Below are positions 23,901 to 34,947 of a stretch of 64,000 nucleotides of DNA, piece after piece. The stretch's first letter is position 1. Each line of letters starts with the position of its first letter. The position numbers and the translations under genes were made by a program. Source of the stretch: Apostichopus japonicus (taxonomy: Eukaryota > Echinodermata > Holothuroidea > Aspidochirotida > Stichopodidae). The stretch covers positions 19,678,917-19,742,916 of the forward strand of contig NC_092571.1 of assembly GCF_037975245.1 (NCBI RefSeq), in the 5' to 3' direction. Below the pieces are notes generated by a model. It was not told the DNA's origin and did not search any database. It was given only the letters and a program-made list of their open reading frames with translations.

Positions 23901-24952
23901 ATTGCTTATTCTGTCTTATGCATCACACGGAATTTACAGAAGGTACAAAAACAAGGTAAGTGCACAAACTTCAGGAGTGGACCCTTAATATTACTCGCAT
24001 AAAATGACAAAGATTCTTATTTAATTATCAGATAATAGTTTTGGTACAGTTTGGATGCTTTCTGATATTTATGTGATTTATCTGTTTTGGTAAATCAATG
24101 AAGTATCTCTATTTTCTTCCATCTCCTACCACTCCCTTCTTCCTCCCCCTCCCTCAAACCAACCCCCTCTACCACCCCTGGGCCTCATGCACCAATCTTT
24201 AATATACTGCAACCACAATGAGTCCACTGATTTTCCTTATTTTTAATATCTTTGTGTTTTTTGTTTTTTTTTATACCCGGTTGTGATAGGGTGTGGGGAG
24301 TTAAGATCAACTTGGAGTCATTATCTACAATACTGTAAATTTTAACTCTAAATTATTAATATTTGGGTATGTGAGTGGCAGAAGAAGTTTCCCCACATGT
24401 ATGATACAAACACCACATTTTGTGAAAGAGCTAGTCAAGTTTCTGCTGGTAAATTTCCAACATACTATTCTACGAAATCCATCATATTTTCGTGGATTTC
24501 AGGAATGGTAGTGTGACCATAGAATTATCTTGAATCCAAAAATACAAAGTATAATAGGCAAGTATGTCACTGTTTTAGTAATGTAGTACTGTTGTCGTTT
24601 AAGTACATTAAATCTATGCCACAAAATACTAGGAGTACCTCATGTTTACTAACCCTTACCAATATACAATAAGATTTTTATGCTATGCAGTAATGCTAAG
24701 TATTTAGGGATGTCCAGAACAGGTTCTCTGTGTACTACAAATGTCATTCAAACAATTTAGGCTACATTGTATTAAAAATAAGACATGATAAAAAAATATA
24801 TTGAAATATGCATCACTATATAAACAAAAAATTCAATCAAAAACAATTTGGCATCTTTGAACAGAGTTCTTTGATAACAATTTTTGGATTATTGCTTATC
24901 TTGACAAAGTATTTGGTCTCTTTATACTGGTCCAACAAGAAGTTGTTTCATA
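20936..24952. other. Intergenic, no gene recognised
   Basis: Contains a diverged direct duplication of about 215 bp (22345-22690; both copies carry GTAGGTGCCCGAAAAAT and CCCAAAACCCTTCTACAAG) and several poly-C runs (for example 21848, 21993, 23520). No supported coding exon. Confidence 0.45.
22345..22690 (+). repeat. Direct duplication, about 215-bp unit
   Basis: The first copy from about 22345 and the second from about 22562 share long identical blocks (TAAGTTTAACCATTGAA, ACACATTGCAATTTATTTTT, TTTAGCCACGACCATAAA). The second has an internal deletion of about 90 bp. Confidence 0.7.
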
Positions 24953-25655
24953 CTAGTTCGGTCTAGTCCAGTATAACTCACTGTTCTGTTTCGGGTACTA
25001 TCTGCAACACTTTCAAACTGGTCTGGTACACTTCGTAGTTCTATTAATAGTTCAGTCTACAAGACCTTTGAGAGACTGGTCTGATACACCTCACACATCT
25101 GTTTGGAGTAAAGTCTAGTTCGGCCTGGTCCGGTATAATTCACAGTTCTGTTTCGGGTATTATCTGCAACACATTCAAACTGGTCTGGTACACTTCGTAG
25201 TTCTATTAATAGTTCAGTCTACAAAACCTTTGATAGACTGGTCTGATACACCTCACACATCTGTTTGGAGTAAAGTCTAGTTCGGCCTGGTCCGGTATAA
25301 TTCACAGTTCTGTTTCGGGTATTATCTGCAATACATTCAAACTGGTCTGGTACACTTCGTAGTTCTATTAATAGTTCAGTCTACAAAACCTTTGATAGAC
25401 TGGTCTGATACACCTCACACATCTGTTTGGAGTAAAGTCTAGTTCGGCCTGGTCCGGTATAATTCACAGTTCTGTTTCGGGTACTATCTGCAACATTCAA
25501 ACTGGTCTGGTACACCTTGTAGTTCTATTAATAATTCAGTCTGCAAGACCTTTGATAGACTGGTCTGATACACCTCACTCATCTGTTTGGAGTAAAGTCT
25601 TGTTTGGCCTGGTCCGGTCCGGTATATATCACAGTTCTGTTTGGGGTATTTTCTG
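24953..25655 (+). repeat. 162-bp tandem repeat, about 4.3 copies
   Basis: Units start at CTAGTTCGG with a period of 160-162 bp. Each contains GTCTGGTACACTTCGTAG, GGCCTGGTCCGGTATAATTC and CACAGTTCTGTTTCGGGTA. Within a unit the word CTGGTCTG/CTGGTCCGG recurs, suggesting growth from a shorter motif. It lies just past the 3' end of the mucin gene. Confidence 0.85.
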
Positions 25656-26269
25656 GAAATTAACATGAAAATTCTGAAATAAAGTGGTAAGTTTCAAATA
25701 TAGAAAAAGTTGGTGATATGACTTTTTTATTGGATTTTCTTATGGTTTGAATTGGAAAAGGAAATGAGGAATTTAACATTAAAGTGCAGGTAGATGGATT
25801 TAATGTAGTCTAGCTCACCCAGTGATATCATCAGAAATATCTATGATGGTAGGTTACCAATGAAGGCTTTACTATTTGATTCTACTTAACAAGAGTGCAT
25901 ATGCTAGCCTGATGGTGTACATAATACATACAGTAGATATATCATGATTTCTGTTCAAGCAAGGGGAATGGGGGGGGGGGTGGACATGCTGACTAATTTG
26001 AATATCTAATTGCAACATTTTGATATTTTTATTGTTGCCATCTTCTTGGCTCTAACGAAAATAAAAGTTCTTTTCATCTTCATCGCAGATAATTCTCCCT
26101 AACACAACAATGCTACCATGAATAGCGCCCTCACAAACCTGCCCTGCAATGTCATGGGGCTGTGTATGATGGGGTCACCTTTGGCATGTTACTATACGGG
26201 TCATTTCAGATGCTTTTGGTAAGTCCTGGATTTCACTTCAAAAATTGTGTCAAATATATCAAAATTAAT

Positions 26270-26275
26270 TTATTT
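26270..26275 (-). terminator. Candidate poly(A) signal of the mucin gene
   Basis: AATAAA on the minus strand, about 50 nt past the stop codon at 26328. Another AATAAA is at 26028-26033, and the real 3' end could use either. Confidence 0.5.
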
Positions 26276-26327
26276 TAAGAGCACCTTTTGTCATATGCTA
26301 GTACTGAAATGGCAATCTTCCAACAAA

Positions 26328-26879
26328 TTAACTCACCAAATTGTGGTCAGTTTGACCAGAAGATGAGGCACAATCATTCAAACTATATGTAAGACAACAA
26401 TCACTTCGTGAAGATTTATGATGAGGACAATAAACCTTTCGCACTTTCTCATCGAGAGGTTTTCTTTGGATTCTTTCTTCAACTAAGCCAGGACCAATGG
26501 TTCCCTGGCCATGAACATCTCTCTCCTGTATCCTTATATCTATATCATCAGTGTCTGCTGGTTCCAGAATTGGTGGTGGTCTCCTTCCATAATCATCCTC
26601 ATAGATATAATACAAATTATCAATTCCCTGATGATCAGCTCTCGATGTTCTATGAGCAGTGGGTTTAGTTGGCCTCTGTCTAATTCCTTCTCTTCTTCCA
26701 GCAGGGATTGCTGCCGATGATCTGCCTCTGCGTTCCTCTTGAGGCAGGTAATACGACATCCTCTGTCTTAATGGTCTTTCATTATCGGGTATAACTTCTG
26801 CTGCCTCTTCACTGCTATGATCACATTCAGGAGTGCTAGATTCCTTAGAACCAGCACTTGATAAGGTGGAGTGATAATC
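26328..26879 (-). CDS. Giant membrane mucin, last exon (cytoplasmic tail)
   Basis: This exon begins in phase 0 after TTGTTATAG (26880), matching the phase-0 donor of the membrane exon at 30957, and runs 183 codons to TAA at 26328-26330. It is hydrophilic and has no further membrane segment. It has basic patches (RRGRSS, GRREGIRQR), a Tyr/Asp-rich centre (NLYYIYEDDYG) and a small Cys cluster near the end (CPHHKSSRSDCC). In membrane mucins the tail is cytosolic and often phosphorylated; the Tyr-rich centre would suit that, but no specific docking motif is certain. The unbroken frame and matched phase support it as coding. Confidence 0.75.
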   Translation of the reverse strand, partial: DYHSTLSSAGSKESSTPECDHSSEEAAEVIPDNERPLRQRMSYYLPQEERRGRSSAAIPAGRREGIRQRPTKPTAHRTSRADHQGIDNLYYIYEDDYGRRPPPILEPADTDDIDIRIQERDVHGQGTIGPGLVEERIQRKPLDEKVRKVYCPHHKSSRSDCCLTYSLNDCASSSGQTDHNLVS

Positions 26880-29800
26880 CTATAACAATGAAGAGAACAG
26901 ATAAGTCAGATTCTGGTTCATGGCATGAAAGATTTATGAAATTAATTTATGAAATAAGTTAATATATTATCACATACTGTATGTTATCACAAATAATATC
27001 ACATATATTATCACGTATCTTATCACATTAATATCTTGTATGTTCTCACATTTATTATCACGTACGTTATCACGTATATTATCTCGTATTATATCACATA
27101 CATTATCTCGTATTATATCACATATATTATTTCGTATTATATCACGTGTATTATTACGTATGTTATCACATATATTATCACGTATGTTATCACACATATT
27201 ATCACGTATGTTATCACACATATTATCACGTATGTTATCACACATATTATCACGTATGTTATCACACATATTATCACGTATGTTATCACACATATTATCA
27301 CGTATGTTATCAAGTTATAGTATCGTATGTTATCACATATTGTCTCGTATGTTATCACATATATTGTCTCCTATGTTATCACAAATATTGTCTCGTAGGT
27401 TATCACATATATTATCTCGTAGGTTATCACATACTTTATCTCGTAGGTTATCACATATATTATCTCGTATGTTATCACACATATTATCACGTATGTTATC
27501 ACACATATTATCACGTATGTTATCACACATATTATCACGTATGTTATCAAATTATAGTATCGTATGTTATCACATATTGTCTCGTATGTTATCACATATA
27601 TTGTCTCGTATGTTATCACAAATATTGTCTCGTAGGTTATCACATATATTATCTCGTAGGTTATCACAAATATTGTCTCGTAGGTTATCACATATATTAT
27701 CTCGTAGGTTATCACATATATTATCTCGTAGGTTATCACATATATTATCTCGTAGGTTATCACATATATTATCACATATGATATTACACACATTAACAGA
27801 AACTGTGCAGTTGCATCTTCCCGTGTGCTATAGTTTCACAAGATACTGGATCCCCTCATAAATTAGTTGAGCATCCAATCCCACCTCTAAGATCACTGCA
27901 GACACAAACTGTTTATTAAACCAGCCACTGGATGCTTACATCTGTATCGTTATCTAAAACTCTTTGTAACCCTGAGAACTCTGGTAAGAATCAAGTTCGC
28001 AACAAAACATTGGTTGGAGTTCTTTTCCATTGTTTATAATTTTCCCAGTGACCATTCCGTTGTCAATTTACTTATACTTAGAAAAAGTTATATCATTCGT
28101 TTTTAATTAGTTAACTTCCATTTCAAATCGTGAAGTCAACAGCCAAGAATAACAAAGTTTCTTCTACCAAACTGTGTTTTAAGGTGTATGTGTGATGTAA
28201 TTCTATAGTTACTTGCTCAATAACTTAATTTTTTCTGAATTTGAAAGGAAATTGAAAAGTGAAGAAAATCCTAAGAAAGAGGTAGATAACCTCCTCGTTC
28301 AACACTGATTATTATAACCGTAAATTTTGTAATCAGTTACATTCAATTTGTTGTTTAAAAATGGGGCTTCATTTGGGAAAATGTCAAATTGATTTTAGAA
28401 ATTTTAGATAAAAAAGAAAGAAAAAACATTCCTGGGTCTTATTCCTCTAAAATTTGAAATTGTGTTCGGTAGATAAAAAAAAGTAGTATGTAAAAAAGTT
28501 TAAAAAACACTTGTACCACATATAGTGGTGGTTATACAAAATATTTTAGGATATCATGAGCAGTTTGACGAGCGTAGTTCTTTTAAGTCGATACCGTTTT
28601 TATTTTTACTTATTCACACTTGAAATTTAAAGATTTTCATGAGTCATTGATTTTCATGTGAATTATCTATTTTGTATATATGAATATAAGGATAGTTTAT
28701 TAACATCTGTTTGATATAATATTTATTTGTGTAAATTGTGGGATTTGATTATACCAGACTAGTAATAGTTTCCTCTGAGGATATTAACATTGATTTAAAG
28801 ACAAGTCTGTTAGGCCATCTGGAGAATACAATATTTCCATGAATATATAGTTTCACAAGTATAGGCTCTATAAGCCATCATGGAATGACAAATGCTTTGG
28901 CATGGTGCACCCACCATGCCTCGTTGCTCGTCAAAGTACATGCATAATATGGCAGGGAAATGTACCAACCATGGGAGGGCCATGTGGCATGCTCCCAGCT
29001 GCAACTAACATATTCAACCCCTTTGTCAGTTTGAAGTGATAAAGAGTTTGGTAGACAAACAAATGCCACTCTAATTGGGCATTTACGATAACTTTGAAAT
29101 TACTGCTGGATGATATGATGTTGAGTTTTTACTTTCCCTGTGTTGGAATAGTTTTGACCTGCATGGACCCCTGTTATTATTTGAACACATACTGTCAGAG
29201 TCTTATAGAGTTGTATCATATTTACGCACTTGCTACGAGCACATACAACAAGAAGGCTTGTGTTGCTAAGGAACAGCAAATCCTGTAGTCTGCTGGTTAT
29301 GTCTGTGTACATTGCCTTTAGCCCTGATATATCATATGCAGCCCATCTGCACTTTGACTGTGTTTGAAAGAAAAAGCAACTTTGGACAATTATAAGTTTG
29401 GTAAACATTAATATATGCATCCCTTTGCTAAAGGTCTGTGTTTGCTTTGTTTCATCAGCAATATGATTGAGACATTTATTTTGCAAATGCATGGAGCGCA
29501 ATAAGAGTTGATTGCTACAGGGAGCATGTCACATGACCCTCCTCCATGGTTGGTAGTGTTTCTTGCGTGTCTCCTAATTGGCATGATTGGTCACATTTAT
29601 GTATCTGTCGATGTTGTTGCTAACTTAGTAGCCATTAATAGATTTGAAAAGTTGAAAAATTTGGAGTGCTTTCACATTATTACAGTGTCTGCCTCACGAA
29701 AACAATCAAAATAAAACAGACACAAAGTGATTTCTCCTGAAGTAGATAAATTAGAACAAGATAATGATAAGGATACTTTTGTTGCTACCACGAGATAACT

Positions 29801-30956
29801 GTAATCAAATTAATAATTTTAACTGTGATTTTCTTTGGCTTGTGTTAGATAAATGTGATTCTGTTTAAACCAATAACCATCTCACATAGAAATGTTTACT
29901 GTCCTCTTCTGAAATCCTAAACACAAGCAAACATACTGATATTCATACCACAGGCAGTGCTTGTTGTAGATACTAAACACAAGCAAACATACTGATATTC
30001 ATACCACAGGCAGTGCTCGTTGTAGATACTAAACACAAGCAAACATACTGATATTCATACCACAGGCAGTGCTCGTTGTAGATACTAAACACAAGCAAAT
30101 ATACTGATATTCATACCACAGGCAGTGCTCGTTGTAGATACTAAACACAAGCAAACATACTGATATTCATACCACAGGCAGTGCTCGTTGTAGATACTAA
30201 ACACAAGCAAACATACTGATATTCATACCACAGGCAGTGCTCGTTGTACATACTAAACACAAGCAAACATACTGATATTCATACCACAGGCAGTGCTCGT
30301 TGTAGATACTAAACACAAGCAAACATACTGATAATCATACCACAGGCAGTGCTCGTTGTAGATACTAAACACAAGCAAACATACTGATATTCATACCACA
30401 GGCAGTGCTCGTTGTAGATACTAAACACAAGCAAACATACTGATATTCATACCACAGGCAGTGCTCGTTGTAGATACTAAACACAAGCAAACATACTGAT
30501 ATTCATACCACAGGCAGTGCTCGTTGTAGATACTAAACACAAGCAAACATACTGATATTCATACCACAGGCAGTGCTCGTTGTAGATACTAAACACAAGC
30601 AAACATACTGATATTCATACCACAGGCAGTGCTCGTTGTAGATACTAAACACAAGCAAACATACTGATATTCATACCACAGGCAGTGCTCGTTGTAGATA
30701 CTAAACACAAGCAAACATACTGATATTCATACCACAGGCAGTGCTCGTTGTAGATACTAAACACAAGCAAACATACTGATAATCATACCACAGGCAGTGC
30801 TCGTTGTAGATACTAAACACAAGCAAACATACTGATAATCATACCACAGGCAGTGCTCGTTGTAGATACTAAACACAAGCAAACATACTGATATTCATAC
30901 CACAGGCAGTGCTCGTTGTAGATACTAAACACAAGCAAACATACTGAGATTCATAC
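26880..30956 (-). other. Last intron of the mucin gene
   Basis: Donor GTATGA at 30956, acceptor TATAG at 26880. It contains two unrelated minisatellites: a 56-bp array at its 5' edge that includes the splice donor, and a 12/24-bp AT-rich array near the acceptor. Between them, 27800-29900 is AT-rich, with an imperfect inverted repeat of about 40 bp (about 28965-29010 against 29510-29555) and no firm gene. Confidence 0.7.
26955..27792. repeat. 12-bp (24-bp dimer) AT-rich minisatellite, about 70 twelve-mers
   Basis: The basic word is CRYATRTTATCA, repeated with small changes. Local 24-bp dimers have been homogenised into sub-blocks (CGTATGTTATCACACATATT in one part, CTCGTAGGTTATCACATATA in another), and a larger stretch (about 27160-27360) recurs at about 27470-27600. 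All reading frames stay open because 12 is a multiple of 3, so the long ORFs here (for example 27040-27861) are artefacts. It ends about 75 bp from the acceptor of the last mucin exon. Confidence 0.9.
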
Positions 30957-30980
30957 CACAGGCAGTGCTCGTTGTAGATA
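29917..30980. repeat. 56-bp minisatellite spanning an exon-intron boundary, 19 copies
   Basis: Exactly 19 units of 56 bp (19 x 56 = 1064 bp) with only scattered single-base variants (for example TGATAATCAT against TGATATTCAT). On the gene's strand each unit has 24 bp identical to the end of the preceding coding exon (30957-30980), the splice donor GTATGAAT, and intron sequence ending TTTGCTTGTGTTTAG. The last unit (30925-30980) contains the real exon end and donor. The array therefore grew by tandem copying of a segment straddling the 5' splice site. Confidence 0.95.
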
Positions 30981-31303
30981 CTCCAGGAGACTTTGTAGTC
31001 TATCATCATCTTCACTATTGTAGGAGGAACTGCTCGTATCACTTCCCACACTAGCGGCAACTTCTCCGTCCAGGATATCTTGTTCAAAGAAGAGAGGTAT
31101 TTCCGGATCTTTCTTAGCTTCCTCCGTCGTCTGACGTTTATAATTCAATAGGTAGACACTGGGGTGGTCATTTGGAGTATATGTCTCCGATCTCTCTGTT
31201 TTCTTACAGCAGGCCAGAAGCAGGAACAGACAAATCAGGATCAGGAGTATGGGCAAAAATACTGCACATAAAGTAATAGCTAATACAAGCTTCCAGAAAG
31301 GTG
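30957..31303 (-). CDS. Giant membrane mucin, transmembrane and juxtamembrane exon
   Basis: The acceptor TTCTTACAG (31304) opens the exon in phase 1. After PFWK there is one strongly hydrophobic stretch of about 27 residues (LVLAITLCAVFLPILL...), ended by ACCKK; this is the membrane anchor. The following 80 or so residues are charged, with YTPNDHPSVYLLNYK, an acidic Ser-rich block (SDTSSSSYNSEDDD) and LLEYLQRALPV at the end. The donor is chosen at CCTGTG|GTATGA because it leaves phase 0, the phase of the next exon; reading through gives a stop at 30951. The last 24 bp of the exon are also part of the 56-bp minisatellite. C-terminal placement after an EGF-like exon fits the MUC3/12/17 plan. Confidence 0.85.
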
Positions 31304-32396
31304 CTGTAAGAAGGAGAATAAGAAAATTAATAAATATTCAACACTTTTAAACAAGTTTAAAGCAAGCTTGCAAACACTATAACTTCTAGTCTGTTAACAT
31401 TCAGTGCATTACACACTTCTTCTTTGAGGGTTCAGGACAACTTGTCCCACCTACACATACTATTTAAAAAAGAAAAGAAGAAGAAAAAAAAAGCAATATC
31501 TGTGAATAAGTAAGATGAAAACTGATCTTAAAGCCTTCAATAGATTTCAGCTACAACCGATGGTCCATGCGAGAGCACAGCAAGGATACCATCATCAATG
31601 GAGTGACTTTGCTAATTCTGTATATTATGCAGTAGAACATAGCTATTGGCAATGCTAGTTTCGGTGGCGTTAGTTGAAATAGATAGGTTGTACAACAACA
31701 TTTCAGGGAGAAAGTGTTAAACACCCTTCATAGGACGGTAGATGGCCCTTGCATCCACTCTTCCATCCAGTCCTTGATCTTACAAGGACCTATAGAGCAT
31801 CGATAATGCTAACGTCACATGCATACACTGTTTGAATTATAAGGTAAAAGCCTACCACACAGCAGTTAGCATAGGATAGACATCAGCTTAATGTGTTAAC
31901 AGCTTTTTGTCTGATGTCACAAGTTAAGCATAATTATCTTATTCTTTTATGGTGCTTTCCATGGATAGTGCTTAACAACCTACCCACCCCTCTACACACC
32001 CACCAGCCCCTCCCCCCCCCCCTCCCAAAGAAAAACAGAAAAAGAACAAAAATATATTTAAACCCAAATGAATGACCAAATAATAGCGACAGTAACGCCA
32101 AAAAGGTGGTGAAGCACATATTGCATTATGCAATAACTTTCCCTCATTAGGTGCAAATATGTAAAATATTTTATTTTTATTCTCGATGTAAACTTCACCA
32201 ATTTCAAGTTGAATTTCATTTGAAAGCATTCAACAGAACTTCATTGAACTTGGTTTCATTTTATTTTAAGTTTTACTACGTTTAATACTGAGCAAAGTTA
32301 TGCATTAGAGCTGTCTGCATGTAAAACTGATCTATAGCATCTTCACCAGACACCATTAACTCCTTCCAGTTTTCTATACATAATATTTGGCCTTAC
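31304..32396 (-). other. Intron between second EGF-like and membrane exons
   Basis: GTAAGG donor at 32396, TTACAG acceptor at 31304. No minisatellite; a C-rich low-complexity stretch at about 31978-32030. Confidence 0.7.
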
Positions 32397-32561
32397 CTGG
32401 TTTCTGAACAAATCTGCAGTCCCTGCCTCTCGATCCATCCGGAGAAAAGTCTTCCGTACCATTGATGCATTCACACGTATAACGATAACCATCATTTTGA
32501 CATGTTGCCAATACAGAACATGTGTCAATATGGAAACCACACCAATCCAAGTTTGCTGTGT
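32397..32561 (-). CDS. Giant membrane mucin, second EGF-like domain exon
   Basis: A 165-bp exon, phase 1 at both ends (TTATTCAG|AC and CCAG|GTAAGG), encoding about 55 residues. Six cysteines are in EGF order: WC, DTC, ATC, YTC-EC and RDC, with C-x-C between the fourth and fifth. The loop before the last Cys is long (NGTEDFSPDGSRGR) and contains an N-glycosylation sequon (NGT). It sits between the SEA domain and the membrane segment, exactly where MUC3, MUC12 and MUC17 carry their membrane-proximal EGF domain. It lacks the Asp/Asn pattern that would make calcium binding certain. Confidence 0.85.
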
Positions 32562-34712
32562 CTGAATAAGTCAATGAATGACAAGATAAACAAAAACGAA
32601 GTGAATTTTACAATAATGACTCAAATCAGATGATAAATAATAGACTTATAAATCATGCTTTCATGAATAGAGTGAGTTCAAAAGATTGATATTGATGGTA
32701 CAGAACGAAGAAAATTACACATATGTAATGCTTTTAAAACCCCGGTGGTTGCACAAGTTATCCGGGGTACCCACCCAATGCTCTACTACCCGGTTCCTAA
32801 TTTGTTACCCGAATCCTTTAAATGTGTTTATTGAATGTTTATATTCCTTTTCTTTTACTTTTTAAGAAGTTTAAAAATGTTTCGAAAACTACAAATTTTT
32901 ATTGATAACAGGTTAATTGAAAGAAACAATTCCAAATTGAAATTAACGAAAATGTATGAACATGGACACATTGCCAGAGAAAAATACACTTGATATATTA
33001 TAGCATTCAATTTGCAATATTTTGAAAATAGCTATACCAGAAGGTAAATAGACAAATTTCTGGGTACGTGGATACCCGACGGGTAACAGCCTCGGGTACC
33101 CAGTTCCCAATTTTTGGTACCCGTGTAAAACACTATAAAACCCTGAATATTTGTTTATAGTAAACAACATGTCTGCACAATGGATACTCCATGTATAGGT
33201 GGCATTACTGTAAATCTAAATATGGGTTTTATTGTGACACAGGGTCATCCATACATTGGATTACCAACACAGAAAATACATGATTGTGTTTGATATATGA
33301 CATATGCATGTGGTTGTGCAAGATTTCCTTACTTAATTAGGATAGCTTAGGCTATGATGCTTTTATTTAAGCACTGCTGACCCTTGACCCTTAACCTCCA
33401 CCAACATGCACATATGAAAAAAATACTACAAAACAATTAGACTACAAACAAAGATGTAAATGACTGGTTTATTCATTCACATATAAATATGAAAACAAAT
33501 TAAATATAATTACATAGCTATAGTTTGATATTTTTCCCCCTTTATTTTTGTTTTACCATTCCTCCTCACCATTATGTAAGATTGATTGTTTTCAAAACTA
33601 TGGTTTGTTTTATCGTATAATAACTGGATGATTTCATTAATTATCACTATTTTAACATTTACTGACAGTTTTATAGAATGAGCATGATCAAAAATAAGGG
33701 CACATGTATATATTACATGATCAAATATAAGCGTGAATGTATATATCACATACTATTAGCAAGATCAACAATAAGTGCGCATGTATATTTCACATACCAT
33801 TGGAATGATCAAATATAAGTGCTCATGAATATATTACATACTATTAGCATGATAAACTATAAGTGCGCATGTATATACTACTGTACATACCATAGTATGA
33901 TCTAGGATAAGTGCGCATGTATATACTACATACCATTAGCATGATCAAATATAAGTGCTAATGAATACTGTATATTACATACTATTAGCATGATAAACTA
34001 TAAGTGCACATGTATATACTACATACCATAGTATGATCTAGGATAAGTGCGCATGTATATTTATACCATTGGAATGATCAAATATAAGTGCTCATGAATA
34101 TATTACATACTATTAGCATGATCAACTATAAGTGCGCATACATACCATAGTATGATCTAGGATAAGTGCGCATGTATATTTTACATACCATTGGAATGAT
34201 CAAATATAAGTGCTCATGAATATATTACATACTATTAGCATGATAAACTATAAGTGCGCATGTATATACTACATACCATAGTATGATCTAGGATAAGTGC
34301 GCATGTATATATTACATACCATTAGCATGATCAAATATAAGTGCTCATGAATATTTACATACTATTAGCATGATCAAATATAAGTGCTCATGAATATTTA
34401 CATTCTATTAGCATGATCAAATATAAGTGCTCATGAATATATTACATACCATTAGTATGATCTAGGATAAGTGTGCATGTATGTATTACATACCATTAGC
34501 ATGATCAAATATAAGTGCTCATGAATATATTACATACTATTAGCATGATCAAATATAAGTGCTCATGAATATTTACATTCTATTAGCATGATCAAATATA
34601 AGTGCTCATGAATATATTACATACTATTAGCATGATCAAATATGAGTGTGCATGTATATATTACATACCATTAGCATGATCAAATATAAGGGCACATGTT
34701 TATACTACATAC
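32562..34712 (-). other. Intron between SEA and second EGF-like exons
   Basis: Donor GTATGTAG at 34712, acceptor ATTCAG at 32562. The 5' half is the 44-bp minisatellite; the rest is AT-rich with no gene recognised. GGTACC-rich words (for example GGGTACCCA) recur at 32740-33130. Confidence 0.7.
33650..34712. repeat. 44-bp minisatellite beginning at a splice donor, about 24 copies
   Basis: On the gene's strand the unit reads AATGGTATGTAATATAT, then a variable CATG part, then CACTTATATTTGATCATGCT. The first unit's GGTATGTAG at 34705-34713 is the real donor of the SEA exon, so the array starts at the exon-intron boundary. Most units keep GTATGTA; about half have AATAGTATG in place of AATGGTATG. 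Period is 44 bp for the first copies and 40-48 bp further in, with more divergence away from the exon. Confidence 0.85.
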
Positions 34713-34947
34713 CATTCATTGAAAAAGACTGTATATCAATGGTCAGATTTGTATTTGGTAAGGTATTCAAAATTCCATTCGCTCTTGTTTCATTGATGAT
34801 AATTTGGTTGACTGTGGACGCATCGACTGCATCATTCTTTAAAGTGAGAAGATAGTCGACATGTATACTTCCTTCCCTCAACTGAAGTACCTGGTTACCA
34901 ATGTAGATTAGAGAGGTTAAGAAATGATTCCTCATTGCTGTTTCAAT
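34713..34947 (-). CDS. Giant membrane mucin, SEA domain exon 2 (contains likely cleavage site)
   Basis: This 235-bp exon starts in phase 0 after TTTGTAG and ends in phase 1 at AATG|GTATG. With the preceding exon it makes one SEA domain of about 115 residues. It contains the motif EGSIHVDYLLTL, which corresponds to the G-S-x-x-V strand where SEA domains of MUC1, MUC3 and others autocleave between Gly and Ser, leaving two chains held together without a covalent link. The Ser is intact, so cleavage is plausible. Two N-glycosylation sequons follow (NET and NLT). In mucins this step separates the large extracellular chain from the membrane stub. Confidence 0.85.

Noticed and set aside
27040-27861. 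Long overlapping ORFs on both strands, up to 273 codons
   Set aside because: Produced by a 12-bp repeat without stops in any frame; the peptides (RMLSHILS-type) are low-complexity artefacts.
29508-29714. Plus-strand ORF with a hydrophobic segment in a mucin intron
   Set aside because: It begins at TTG, overlaps an inverted repeat, and lacks a recognised domain or partner exon. A nested exon is possible but unsupported.
29917-30980. Regular 56-bp repeats resembling a CRISPR array
   Set aside because: Units are contiguous with no unique spacers, and the sequence is an animal exon-intron boundary.
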